Source: Phoebastria nigripes
Taxonomy: Eukaryota; Chordata; Aves; Procellariiformes; Diomedeidae
Length of the DNA: 64,000 nt
Assembly: GCA_035582835.1 (NCBI GenBank)
Contig: JAYKAV010003061.1
Span: 1 to 64,000 of the forward strand
Direction: 5' to 3'
Positions 35,891-48,304 of the stretch are shown one piece after another. A program made the position numbers and the translations under genes. Position 1 is the stretch's first letter; each line of letters starts with the position of its first letter. Under the pieces are notes generated by a model. That model ran no database searches. It worked only from the letters and a program-made list of their open reading frames with translations, and was not told the DNA's origin.

Positions 35891-38800
35891 CTGGTCCTGC
35901 TCAGCTCAAAAAAATTAAACTGAAATGCGCTTTCTGCTGATAATGGTTTATCCAGATTCAGAAAGCACCATGTCATTCCTTGGAGGAGGTAGACTCTGAC
36001 TTAAGGCAGGCTTTGCTGAACGGTCTCTAAATAAGCTCTAGGCAGTAAATACATCTACTTTCTGTTTAACCTAGTGTCTTTTTTGAGATGACCCCAAGCT
36101 GCCAATGTCAGCACACATTATCAATGTCAACTCTGCAGCTGTTTTCCAAGCAAGACAAGAGAAGAACACAGCCGCTGACTGGAGGCCCCACACAGCTGTG
36201 GGTGGAAGCGTGTGCTGAAACGTGGTAACGTTTTCCCATGGGGACCAGGGGATAAGTATGGTAGCAAGGAAGGGGCCATGGTGACATGAACTCTTGAGGT
36301 GGTGTGGAAGGGCGCTCAAGGATGGAAATTTTTGTGTCAAAGTACTAACCTGTATCCTCACTGTACTTCTCACTGGTCAGACTGGTGATCCACAGGAGAT
36401 GTTAATTTAGCTTATACCCTGATGTGCGTAGCAGTTTCAGTTCACTTACTCTTTTGAGAGTGGATATAAAAATGCTGGTAGTGAGTTTGTCTCATTTTGT
36501 TTTCTTTTATTATATTTTTATAGAAAATTGTGTTAATTTTAGTGGTCGGGGGATAATTTGGGGAGTTTTTGGAATGAAATCTGAAATTACAGATAATGAG
36601 ATGGCACTAATAATAAAACTGTCGAGTCTCTGAAGCAATGTAGTACAGAAGGATTCAAGCTCTAGAAACAGGTGCTGGGGTAACTAATAATAATAGTAAT
36701 AATAATTACAGTTCAAGAACTTTTGACTACATGCATCTTAAGCAATAGTTTGATTTATGTGCCTGCATGAGTTAACAGGACATAAATCTGTAAGAGGGTG
36801 GCATAATTTTCTATTCAAATTATTGTATTCATGTACATATGTTGTGTTGAAAGAGGCAGAGGTCAACAAAGGAAAAAAAATATGGCCCAGCTTAAATATT
36901 GCTTTCAGATTCACTCAGATAACTCCTGGGCTTCAATTATTTTATCTGACTGCCAGGGAGGTGCTTGTAGGCACTTTTCAGCTTGGTTTCTCTTCTTAAT
37001 TAATGAACAAAGATGTTAAAGGCAAAAGGGAGAGGATAATTTCAATGTTTCTGTTGACTTAAAAAGCTAACAGTGGATGACAGGGGGAAAAAGGGGAATC
37101 TGATTTCTTGAGTACATCTAAACAAACACAAATCACTTAAGATCAGGCCATCAAATGCCATATAAAGTGCCTGTACTTTATACTTATGAACATCATTGGT
37201 TGTTAGTATGATACAAGGCATGTTTTCTAAAAGCAAGTATTAGGGTAATAAGGGTGTTCAATTTTGCAAAACAAATTGCTAACATTAACCATGCCAAATG
37301 TACAAGTGGTTTCAGGTGTTGGAAATTACAATGGGATTTGGGGCTTCAAAATGGCAGAGGGATTTAGCCACATAACTTCCATTAATTTCAAAGATAGCCG
37401 AATGGCTAGGTGCTTTGGTTAACTTTGTAAAACTTTTTGTCTTTTAAAATCAAAGCCTAATACTAACTAGTATTTGATCTCAGCTTAGTTTTTCTTGCAG
37501 ATGTTTCAAATCAGCAAGGAAAGACATTAGTGCCTAACCTTCTGTTCAATTACTTTGCTTCTCCCCAGTTGCCTTTTCCTATTTATGCTAATAAGCAAAA
37601 TACTAATAATAGCTTTTTAAGCATTATTATGTTCCTAAGAACCAAANCGAGGCCTGTTTGAGTTTACTTAGCAAGACCCTTTTTATTTGGGAACACATGT
37701 ACATGCTGCTTAATTGTGAAACAGAGCTACTGAAAGAAAGATCCAGCAACCAAACAAGTAAGGGGCTGAAATGGTCTATAAACTCTGCTTAGTCCAAATT
37801 AGCAATGTGGGCAACGATAGTGTGTTGTGTTTTTGTCGTCAATTGCATATATTAACAGCTACACATGCAAAACAAATTCCCCTTTGTGGAGAATGAATTA
37901 TGTAAATGTAATTTATAGCATTAATTTGGACTTGTAAATTTAATCCACTCAAACATAAAAAGGTTTTCGTGCACTGAATATTCCTGAGGTGGTTTAATAT
38001 GCTTAAAATAAATATTGAGCAGCTGACAGAAAAACATGCCCTCCATATCACAAAAGCTGTTTTAAAACAATAATTTAAGTGCCTAATTAATATTTACTAC
38101 CCAGGGATTAAACTCCTAAGTAAATTTTTTTCTAAAATATTAATTGTGCAATCTATACAGGTGGCAGGTTTCGATGGGAATAGATCGCAAATGGGCAAGG
38201 CAAAGGCACATTATAAATGCTGCTATATTCAAAAATACTTGCCATGAAATAAGAGCAGTTGTACAAAAGAGACTTCAAGTTTTCAGGTCTTCGGCATATG
38301 AAGTGCATTTTCCACCAGCTCCCACATTTCCTGAAAGTAAAAGTAGTATAATTTCAAAAAAAACCTTTTGTTTGAAAGAGTTTATGTTAGTAATATACCA
38401 TCAAATGCCTGTTCACTGAAAGAGAAACACAGTGAGGGTTAGCCCCAAACACAACAGTGAGGTTGCCGCATTGTAGCTGTTGGGCTACCTTGTCTTTCTT
38501 CGACCATTAGCTACTTCAGCTTTTGAGCTGATCCATACCTCAGAACTTGTTAAACTCTACCAGATGAAACTAGCTTGTCTTTCCTTTTGGTTCTAAAATT
38601 TAAAAAAGAAATTTGACTGGGTGAAATAAGGTAAATCTCCCAAATGAAAATGGTACCAATTTGTTTCCTTTGCTTTATAGAGCAGAGAGAAGAAAGAAAA
38701 ACATCTCTGTAAGTGTGAGTTCTCTATGATTTCTCCCTCTGAAGTGCATCTTCAAGTATCTATCTCAGGNACTACAACGTGCTCTTTTAGAACCAGTTGT

Positions 38801-39600
38801 CTTGCCTTACTTCAGCCAAATCCTCCTTATCCTCAGTAATGGATTAGTTTGCATTTAGACAAACAAAAAACTTGTGTTATTTTTCTGAGCACTATCTTTA
38901 TTTAAAAATTGTGTTTTGCGACTTCATCTTCATGCAAAGCTAGTAACTGAATAATATTAAACCTTGCTGTGTGTCCAGCCAACTGGAAGCAAGTCTGAGG
39001 AAATCAAACCTTCCACCAGACACATGAGATCCAGGCTTGATGGAATTAAACAAAGCTGCTGGTGGGAGGACTTTTGTAATCTGATGAGGGTTTTTTTAAG
39101 GTTGAAGGTGGTGGGTCTGCTCATAAAGGAAATTAATTTATATGAAATCAGGGTTCTGTCGTGACCACTGAAAAAAGAAAAATATAAAGAGCCAGAGTGT
39201 TGTAGAGGTAGAAGGTCTGTTAGGCTTTTGACCACTGGGCATTAGTGTAGACCGATGGCAGGGCTTGAAGAGGGTGAAGCGATGCTTTGGAAACCCCTTC
39301 TGACCTGAAGGAGCGGTCCCCAGGGACAGTGGTGTAGCAGCATTGGTTTGTCTGTATTTACTTACATGTTTGGTGTTTCAAGCCAGGCTGTGTGAAAGGA
39401 GTGTGGTCTACACTGCCAAAAAACAACAGGGTTCCCACACTCTCAGGGTATTGATTAGCAGCCTGCCAGTCAATCACTATTAAGTGGAGAAATCTGATGA
39501 AGGCAATCAGTGATTTTTATATAAATATTTAAGTAGTTACCTATATAGAATATATTCACCCAAATGTGAATTAATTTAAATTTTATGTTACACATTCAAA
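35891..39600. other. AT-rich intergenic DNA
   Basis: No gene or repeat family recognised. It includes an interrupted (AAT)n tract near 36682-36708. Confidence 0.55.
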
Positions 39601-39624
39601 TAAAGGCAGGTGCATGTGATAAGT

Positions 39625-39701
39625 TCATCTGCAGGTGCAATCATTCATAAGCTCTTAATTTCTTTTCTTTATAAAGAAAGACAAAAATTACCTGCAGATG
39701 A
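39625..39701. other. Nested inverted repeats
   Basis: Perfect 12-bp arms TCATCTGCAGGT (39625-39636) and ACCTGCAGATGA (39690-39701) enclose a perfect 16-bp palindrome TTTCTTTATAAAGAAA (39664-39679). An octamer-like ATTTGCAT lies downstream near 39731. It could be a structured RNA or a regulatory element, with no evidence for either beyond symmetry. Confidence 0.5.
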
Positions 39702-41301
39702 TCATAGTACATTGGAGGCATGTTTATATCATTTGCATGCGCTCATGCCAGGAGGCACAAAGTTGCTGTTTCTCTATTACGAAGTTTAGACATGTTTCAC
39801 TTTTTTGTAGGCATTGAAGTTAAATAAGTAAACTGTAATGACAAACTGCCTTATTGCTGTTTAGCTTCTAATACATACAAATCCAATCCTGGAACTTCTG
39901 TAATCTGTGAAAAAGAAAGACAAGAAAAAGATTAGTTTTAACTCAAGGCTATTCCTCATGGTTCACTGAAATTATTTAAGGCTTACTAAATTACTCTTCT
40001 GCGAAAATTAAAGCAGAACTTTATGATTTCCCAAATCATGTGAAGAGTTTGGACAAGAGCTATAACAGCTTTTGGAAGAGTCTTTAAGTGCTGCAGCAGC
40101 TAATTAATTCAGAAATAATTTTGGAATAGGGATCTGCACCATGCTCCTGAATTTTTTTCTGAATTACTTTTAGCTGCCTTTTAAGTGGGATTCATACAAC
40201 TTTGTTGTATAGATCACTTAATATTTAGGAAAGCTTTGAGAATTCTAGCAGAGAGCATTTTCAAAGAATTCAAAGACTTTATAAGTTTAATTTCTCTAAA
40301 TATTTTTTTTTCAGCTACTGTTATGTTATGATAGTTGTATACTTCCTCTGTACAATCTGTAGCAGGACTGTAGCGTGGGAAAAATGAGGGAAATTAATTC
40401 TAGCAAAGTAGTTTTGTTTAGAGTATGCAGCACTTTTTATTGCACTGATGCAAATAGAAATGGTAATAATACGGTGGCAACTAAGTGTATTGAAGTACAA
40501 CACAGCAAATGCTGCCAGCTGGCTCTTGCAGGAGTTTCTAGAATATACATTTCCCCATGTCTTTCCCTGATGTGACCTCTAAGCCTATTTTTTACAAACA
40601 AGGGTATATGGTGTAGCTCAGCAACATTTGACAGCTCAGCCCCTTTCCTCTCCAAAGAGCCTATGAAGGCTTTTGGCTGGTAATCAAGAAGACTCTGATA
40701 TCTCCTTGTGGCTCTTTCAATTAAACATGGGGATAACAGAGAGTGACCTTAAAGATGCCTGGGACCTATCCTTTTAAGTTAATTAATAGCTATGGAGAGA
40801 TGCCATCCATGTGATTCTGTTATGAAAATGATCCAGGGTGACTTAACAGCCCCCACACAAGGCATCACATGGAGAGAAAGCTGGAGCATTAGCTGTCCTC
40901 AATGACTGACATCTGAACCTGCTGGACTGTTTCTTTTGGTGTGAGACACAGGATAACAGAGATCACACACGTCTGTGGCAAGAAGGGATCAGCAGCAGCA
41001 GGAGTCCCTGGTGGCAGGAGAACAGGATGCAATGGTGGATACCAAAGAGCAAACGCTCGTCTCCTAGCTGCATCCTGTCATGGGAGAAGGGGCAGCTGAG
41101 GGTCAGACTGAGGATGAAGACCAGTTCAGGCACAGAGGCTAACTGGGGATTAGGAGACTTGTCAAGGCTGAGAGTCTGCACTATGTCCCAGGGAAAGGGG
41201 CATGCTCACGGGACTGTATGAAGGGAGAAAAAAGCAGTTCTCATTACATTTCCTTTAGCTATTATAAAACTTACAATTTTACTTGTGCGAGAAAGAAACA
41301 G

Positions 41302-41342
41302 ATTCTTCACAGAATGTGAAGAATTCTTAATTCCTAAGAATT
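41302..41342. other. Two overlapping hairpin sequences
   Basis: ATTCTTCACA (41302-41311) pairs with TGTGAAGAAT (41315-41324). AATTCTTA (41322-41329) pairs with TAAGAATT (41335-41342). The two stems share three bases and would compete. Confidence 0.6.
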
Positions 41343-41815
41343 AAAAGGTGTAATCAAGAAAATTTTTGATGCAGCAGTTCTGCCACAGACCTCATATTTC
41401 TTGCCAAAAGCCCGGCAGGAAATCTAGTATTATCCCAGTGAACTATCCTAATCGACTCCTCTGTGGCATGAGTGACCTCACTGTGTCCAGCAGTGAGTGG
41501 CATAATGCCACTTTAATGTGTATGCTCCTGTGAAGTTGCTAAAAAATGAGGCCATGCAGTACCTTGCTAGACCAACTCTGTATAACTCACGTTTTTCCTC
41601 CCCTCGCTACTCTCCACAAGGTTCCTTGAGTCTCTTTGGCTATAGAGAGCAGCCGGCCTTCTCCATCCCTAGCTTCACTTGCAGGACATGCCTACAATGT
41701 CCCTGCAAATCACCCTATGCATAGGGACTGTTGGGCCTGGCCACAAAATGCAGCAGGGATACAGCTCATCCTCTAAAACAAGAAAAAAAACCCAAAACCT
41801 TCAGAAACCCAAAGC

Positions 41816-41848
41816 TGCAGCACTGTATTGCAGCACTGTATTGCAGCA
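41816..41848 (+). repeat. 13-bp tandem repeat, 2.5 copies
   Basis: The unit TGCAGCACTGTAT is repeated exactly. Confidence 0.9.
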
Positions 41849-43070
41849 GACAATTTTGACATTGACTATTTCCAATTATTTTTTTATATAACAGATTGCT
41901 TTGGAAGGTGAATAATACAACCACTTCTTTCCTTAAGTAAGGCCTTTAAATGCAGGATTTGTAATTTAATTACAACATTCTCACTTTATTACCACTAGTG
42001 TGTCCGCCAGAATGAAAAAGTCTGCTATGTCTTTTACCTTATATGTAAATTGTTCAGGCCACAAGAACACAGTAAGAATTCCATTTTACTCTTACAAATT
42101 CAAGCACAAGATACCCAACCAGCCTGGTTTTCATTTCTTTCAGTTAACAAAAATATACCTTACCTCTAAGAGAGACGGAAATTTGAAAGCCGATACAGCG
42201 GTCTTCCAGCACAAGCCATAATTAGAAATGAATTAGAGTTTTATCTGAAATAAAAAAGCCTCATGTTTTTTGCTGACGATGTTTAGCAGCTTCATCTTTG
42301 TTAACTGCAACAGCAACAGAATGCTTTTTTTCTGGTTCAGGACATGTCTTTGTGTTTCAGTGTGTCTAACAGTGTTGTGGTATAGCTTTGGAATAAAAAA
42401 TTAAGAATGGTTCTGTCATATCAATAATCATTTGCACATCAGGGAAGACTTGATAACAGCAGGAAAGACAGGATCCACAATGCAGCTAAGTAATTTTATT
42501 ATTATTGCCAGAACTTTGAAGTTATAATACTGAAATACAGAAACCACTTACTCTGTCAATTATCTAAACCTGTTTCCAGATAAATTATATGGATAAATTA
42601 CCTCCTAAAATAAGGGTGCATTAAAGATCTTCTTTAAAAAACAAGTAGAATTGAAGGCAAATCATCTAAATCTCCCTCCATGCCCAAATTTAAACAGCTA
42701 TTTTTAGGTTTGTTTAAAGCTCTGAGTTCCTATGGAGAAGATTTGCCCAGGGAAACAAAAAATGCACAGCTTTTCTGTATCATTATCAGAAGAGCTTTTA
42801 CAGAATAAACTATTTTATTTATAGTAGATGTAGTGCTCTTGAAACATGCCAGACTGACAGATTTCAGGGCCACAGAGGAGGCAGAAAAGGAGCATGTAAC
42901 ATGCACATCATGAATCCAGTGCATCTTTGCAGGGGAGAGTTTACGCTTGTGCTGCTAGCTCTTTTGGGTCTTGCGTTGATCCTGACCAGGACCCTGTTGC
43001 ACAGGAGCCAGTGACCCACAGCACATCTAACCCGGGCAGGCACCTGATGCCCAGCGTGTCCCTCAGGCTG

Positions 43071-43094
43071 TGCCATGCCGTGCCGTGCCGTGCC
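43071..43094 (+). repeat. (TGCCG)n pentamer repeat
   Basis: Five units, the first and last with A for G, in a locally GC-richer segment (42900-43160) that I cannot otherwise assign. Confidence 0.85.
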
Positions 43095-43160
43095 ACATGC
43101 CTCCCTCGGCCGCAGGACTGACGCAGCCCATGCATGGTGGCAGAGGAGCCTGTGGGCAGC

Positions 43161-44764
43161 TCCTGCTCGGCACCACAATTACACTTCCTGTGTGGCTTTG
43201 CACTTATCTAACAGTAAGGCAAGGAGTTCTCATGGGAACATCTTTAGAAACAGAGTTGTCTTCTTGTAAGGAAATTATACATGACCTCGAATGACCGAAA
43301 TGGAGAGTTTCTCCCCACGGACAGGATCTGCTCTGCACAGCATGCCATGGGAAAATCCATGGGGGCTCNGTCCGATGCTGCACGAACACGGCGTGCCCAG
43401 CATCTGAGGGGGTGTAAGATGTTACTCGCTACCTATATTCCTCTTCTTATTTTGTCTTATTAAAGCAGTTATCTTACTAAAAGTCATTTGTTGTTGGGCC
43501 TTTCTTACTGAGATTCAGAAAGATCCCTGCACCAGCTTGCTCTCACCTCACCCCACCTCCCACCCCGGTGCAGAACAACTCTTAGCTTAGACAGCGACAG
43601 CTTTGGAGATGGTGGCTTGTTACTTCTAAAAGGGGTATTTGTTATTAGAAATTGAAATAAAACTGCTTCAGTCTTTCCCATTAGACAGCCACCCACAGCT
43701 TCAGCTCCAGGCAGGCTGGACCGAATTCAGCACACTGACGTGGAGGTGAACAGTTCTGCATCCCATCACCAAGTGCCTAATCTATCCACTTCTTCCACAC
43801 GTAAACATTTGTGAGTGTAACAAATTACCTTGCTAACAAAGTTCCCAGATGTGTTGTATACTTACTCTACTGGACGCTAGCAAAAGGGGGAAAAAATGGC
43901 CCAGACAGGAATGTTTGATTTTTCTGCAGGCAGTTGTATTTGGGGGCAGTCTTTGACTCAGTAAATCTGTATCCTTTCAAATATATGCACTAACAGATCT
44001 TCATGTTTAGTAGCATGTTTAAATGCTGGGTATCGTTAATATTGAAGAGAGCACAGCCTCAGTAAAAGGGACCTGCAAGGAATTTTGTCTTCTGTGTTTT
44101 CATGGGCTCTCTTAGTTTCCTAGCTTTCATATAGGTCATTTTTGCTTTGGAAGATGCCAGAGGAAGGCGGAAACCAGCTCAGCAGTCATTTCTAGTTTAG
44201 GCAGTTCAGATGATTAAGTATCGACTTTTCTTTTCTGAGCTGAGCTCTGTTGGTCTGAAATCCCTGAGTGACAACATTAGCAATGCTCTTTTTTAGAAGC
44301 TTTGCATTTACATATGCAAGAAATAATGACAAAATTCCTCCCAAAATGGTGGTGAGAAGTGCTGTCCTGGCATAGCACCTCACGAGGTGCTATTTTGAAG
44401 CTGTAAGCCAGAAAGCAGAGTTCAGAGCTATTNTTGTTTTCAGATTCCTCTCCAGCTGGCACCATTTGGGCATGATAGGATGGGAGAAAGCAGTCCACGA
44501 CAAAACTAAATATGGGTGTGTTGGATTCTGTCTTCCAAGAAGAGGAGGTTTCCTGTAAGGTAAGTACTGCTATCTTTATATCAGGTCCTCGGGCCTACAG
44601 CAAACTAGTACACTAAGAGTACATCAGTGTTGCAGATGCAACTTCAAAGATTGATGATTGAGTCGGGAAGACTGCTTTAGTTTGAAACCTGAGGGCACAG
44701 GTCAATAGCTGCCTTAGAGAATGTGATTTGCTAATTTTACAGGAACCAAAATCTGCCTATACAA
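43161..44764. other. Intergenic, no recognised feature
   Basis: No gene, RNA or repeat family recognised up to the CR1 boundary. Confidence 0.55.
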
Positions 44765-44860
44765 TAGAAGAGAATAGAATAGAGTAGTATAGTTCAGTTG
44801 GAAGGGATCTACAACAATCATCTAGTCCAACTGCCTGACCAATTCAGGGCTGACCAAAAG

Positions 44861-47734
44861 TTAAGGCATGTTATTAAGGGCATTGTCCAAATGCCTCTTA
44901 AACACTGACAGGCTTGGGGCACCAACCATCTCTCTAGGAAGCCTGTTCCAGTGTTTGACCACCCTCTTGGTAAAGAAATGCTTCCTAATGNCCAGTCTAA
45001 ACCTCCCCTGGCACAGCTTTGAACCATTCCCGTGTGTCCCATCACCACATCCCAGGGAGAGGAGATCAGCACCTCCCTCTCCACTTCCCCTCCTCAGGAA
45101 GCTGTAGAGAGCAATGAGGTCGCCCCTCAGCCTCCTTCTCTCCAAACTAGACAAGCCCAAAGTTCTTAGCCACAGGACATTCCTTCCAGCCCTTTCACCA
45201 GCTTTGCTGCCCTCTTCTGGATGCATTCAAGGACCTTCACATCCTTCTTAAATTGTGGGGCCCAGAACTGCACACAGTACTCCAGGTGAGGCCGCACCAA
45301 CGTGGAATACAGCGGGACAATCACCTCTTTTGACCAGCTGATTATGCTGTGTTTGATGCACCCCAGGATGCGGTTTGCCCTCTTGGCTGCCAGGGCACAC
45401 TGCTGGATCGCATTGAGCCTGCTGTCAACCAGCACCCCCAGATCCCTTTCTGCTGGGCTGCTCTCCAGCCGTTCCTCTCCCAATTTATACTTGTGTCCGG
45501 CATTACTCCATCCTAGGTGCAGAATCTGGCATTTGGACTTGTTAAATTTCATCCCATTAATCATAGCCCAATGCTCCAATCTATCTAGATCCCCCTGCAA
45601 GGCCTCTTGTCCCTCAAGAGAGTCAACAGCACCTGCCAGTTTGGTATCATCAGCAAACTTACTAATGGCACATTCAACTCCTGCATCCAGATCATTGATA
45701 CATATATTGACCAGAACTGGCCCTAGAATTGAGCCCTGAGGAACACCACTGGTGACCGGTTGCCAGCCAGATGTAGCCCCATTCACTACAACCCCTTGAG
45801 CCCTGCCATTCAGCCAATTCTTCACCCAGTGTACCGTAAACCCGCTCATCCCACAGATGGACAACTTGTCCAGAAGGATGCTGTGAGGGACAGTATCAAA
45901 AGCCTTACTAAAATCCAGAAAAGCTGCATCCACCACCTCCCCTCCATCCACTAAGTGGGTGACCTTATCATAGAAGGATATCAAATTAAACAGGACTTTC
46001 CCTTTGTGAACCCATGTTGACTGTGTCTGATGATTGCATTATTCTTTAAATGCCTTTCAATAGTATAATCTTCTCCATAATTTTTCCAGGTACTGAAGTT
46101 AGACTAACAGGTCTGTAGTTCCCTGGGTCTTCCCTCACACCCCTTTTGTAGATTGGAGTAACGTTGGCTAGCTTCTAGTCAGCAGGGACCTCCCCAGACT
46201 CCCAAGACCTCTGGTAGATGATCAAGAGAGGTCCTGCCATAACATCTGCTAGCTCCTTCAGAACTCTGGGATGAATCCCATCAGGCCCTATGGACTTGTG
46301 AACATTCAGCTGATACAGCTGGTCCCTTACAATTTCAGTGTCCACAAATGGAAGGTCACTGTTCCCACACTCATGGTCCTCTGACTCAGACCTTGGGCTG
46401 CCTGGTCCCCCATCAGTATTGTTAAAGACTGAGCCAAAAAAAGCGTTGAATGCCTCTGCTTTTTCTTCATCCCTATTAGTCAGATGACCATCTTCAACAA
46501 GTATTGGTCCAATGTTTTCTTTAGACCTCCTCTTGCTACTAACAGACTTAAAAAAGCCCTTCTTGTTTTTTGACACAACACTAGCCAGTTTCAACTCTAA
46601 TTGAGCTTATGCCTTTCATGTCTTCTCCCTGCATATACAAACCAGAGCCCTGTAATCTTCCTGCGAAGCCTGACCTTGCTTCCAGAGTTCATACAATTTC
46701 TTTTTCCTCTTGAGCTCCACGAGGAGTTCCCTGTTCAGCCAAGCTAGTCTTCTGCCCCACTTGCTTGACTTACAACACAGTGGAGTTGCCTGCTCCCGTG
46801 CTTCTAAAAGGTGGTTCTTAAAGACTGACCAGCACTTGTGGACTCCTAAGCCCTCAAAAGCAGATTCCCAGGATGCTCTGCTAAATAGCTCCCTGAATAG
46901 CTTCAAGTTTGCTCTCCCGAAGTCCAGGGTAGCAACTCTACTGTCCTTTTTTCTCATTACACTGAAAATTTTAAACTCAACCATTTCACGATCACTGTGG
47001 CCAAGACAGCCACCTACTATCACATCTCCCACAGGTCCTTTATTCACAAGTAGCAAGCCTAGGAGAGCATCATTCCTAGATGGCTCACTGAGTAACTGTG
47101 ACAAGAAGTTATCTCCTACAAACTTCAAGAATTTCTAAGACCTGCTCATCACAGCAGTGTGATATTCCCAGCTGATGTCTGGGAAGTTGAAATCTCCCAT
47201 AAGGACAAGGGCTACCGATACAGAAATTTCTTCTAATTGCCTATAGAACAACTCATCAGTGCTTACATCCTGGCTGGGTGATCGGTAGTAGACACACACT
47301 ACAACATCTCCTTTGTTTTCCATCCCCCTAATCCTCACCCAGAGGTTCTCAACCACATCATCACTAACTGTAAGGGCTGTACAATCAAACCTCTCCTTTC
47401 CATATAGTGTGACACCTCCACTTTGCCTGCCCTGCCTATCCCTTCTGAACAGCCTGTAGCCCTCCATCCCAGCACTCCAATTGTGGGACTCATTCCACCA
47501 AGTCTCACTAACACCAATGATATTGTAGCTCTGGGAGGTGACCAACGCTTCCAATTCATCCTGTTTGTTTCTCATACTGCGTGCGTTGGTGTACAACCAT
47601 TTCATATAAGTTCCTGAGCCCTCCGTGCTCCCAGAAGCAGTGTAAATGTTCCCACTAGCATTGCTACCCTGAGGTGATGCTATGTCAACCCTTGGCTGAC
47701 CTACTGCAATCCTTTTGGTATCCCCTTCCCCCAT
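44861..47734 (-). pseudogene. CR1 ORF2 (endonuclease-reverse transcriptase), inactivated
   Basis: From 47734 down to 46175 one frame runs with only four stop codons: 47135-47137, 46616-46618, just after it near 46609, and 46175-46177. Endonuclease blocks: LYTNARSMRNK, GVSETWWN, GDFNFPD, then GHSDRE, where the usual catalytic SDH His is Arg. Frameshifts lie between about 46080 and 45985. The RT continues at 45984-45166 with DFSKAFDTV (motif A) and FADDTKL (motif C). A last shift near 45200 leads into the C-terminal segment 45226-44861. It cannot make a working protein. Confidence 0.9.
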
Positions 47735-47739
47735 CGATT

Positions 47740-48240
47740 CTACTTTAAAGCTTTCTCAATCAGTCCTGCCAGCTTACGCCCAAAGATGGGTTTTCCCCAT
47801 TGGGACAGGTGGATCCTGTCAGGCCCCAGCATACCTTGTCTCTCGAGGGCTCTTCCATGGTTTAAAAATCCAAAGTTTTGGCAGAGGCACCTGTCCTGGA
47901 GCCAGATACTGATATCCTGGGCTCGCCTGTCTCTTCCAAAGTCTCCCCCCATTATTGGGAGGATTGAGGAAAACACTACCTGTGCTCCCAAATTTTTTAG
48001 CATTCTTCCCAGGGCTCTGTAATCTCTTTTGATTGACCTCAGACTTTTTATTGCAACATCATTTGTACCCACGTGAAAGAGCAGGAATGGATAGTAGTCT
48101 GAAGGTTGTACTAGGCTCTTCAGTCTTGTGGTGACATCCCTAATTCGGGCCCCAGGGAGGCAGCAAACTTCCCTGAAAAGAGGGTCCGGTCTGCAAACGG
48201 GTGCTTCCGTTCCACACAGGAGGGAATCACCAATGACCAT
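47740..48240 (-). pseudogene. CR1 ORF1 esterase domain, intact open frame (5' truncated)
   Basis: 166 codons starting at Met in MVIGDSLL and ending 5 nt before the ORF2 start codon at 47734. All SGNH-hydrolase blocks are present: GDSL (Ser), PGARIRDV (Gly), HVGTND (Asn), DRIHLS (Asp/His). In CR1 elements this domain belongs to the ORF1 RNA-binding protein and acts as an esterase of uncertain substrate. The zinc-knuckle and coiled-coil part upstream is missing because the element is truncated. The Met may be internal to the original ORF1. Expression is not expected. Confidence 0.85.
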
Positions 48241-48304
48241 AACTCACCGTTGTTTCTTCTCNGCGCTGGTCTTAATGCAGGTTTTGTTGTGAGGGGTGTA
48301 TAGC

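Larger units (their letters stand above)
44765..48270 (-). mobile_element. CR1 LINE, about 3.5 kb, lightly damaged
   Basis: Minus-strand CR1 retrotransposon. The 3' end is at the 'gaatagaata' repeat near 44765, followed by the conserved 3' UTR block ('ttggaaggga...tagtccaactgcc' on plus). The RT then extends to about 46250, linker and endonuclease to 47734, and ORF1 to 48240. The 5' end near 48270 removes the N-terminal part of ORF1. Full-length CR1 is about 4.5 kb. The copy has point stops and small indels but no large deletion. Confidence 0.93.

Noticed and set aside
45302..45739. 145-codon plus-strand open frame
   Set aside because: It is the antisense shadow of the CR1 reverse transcriptase.
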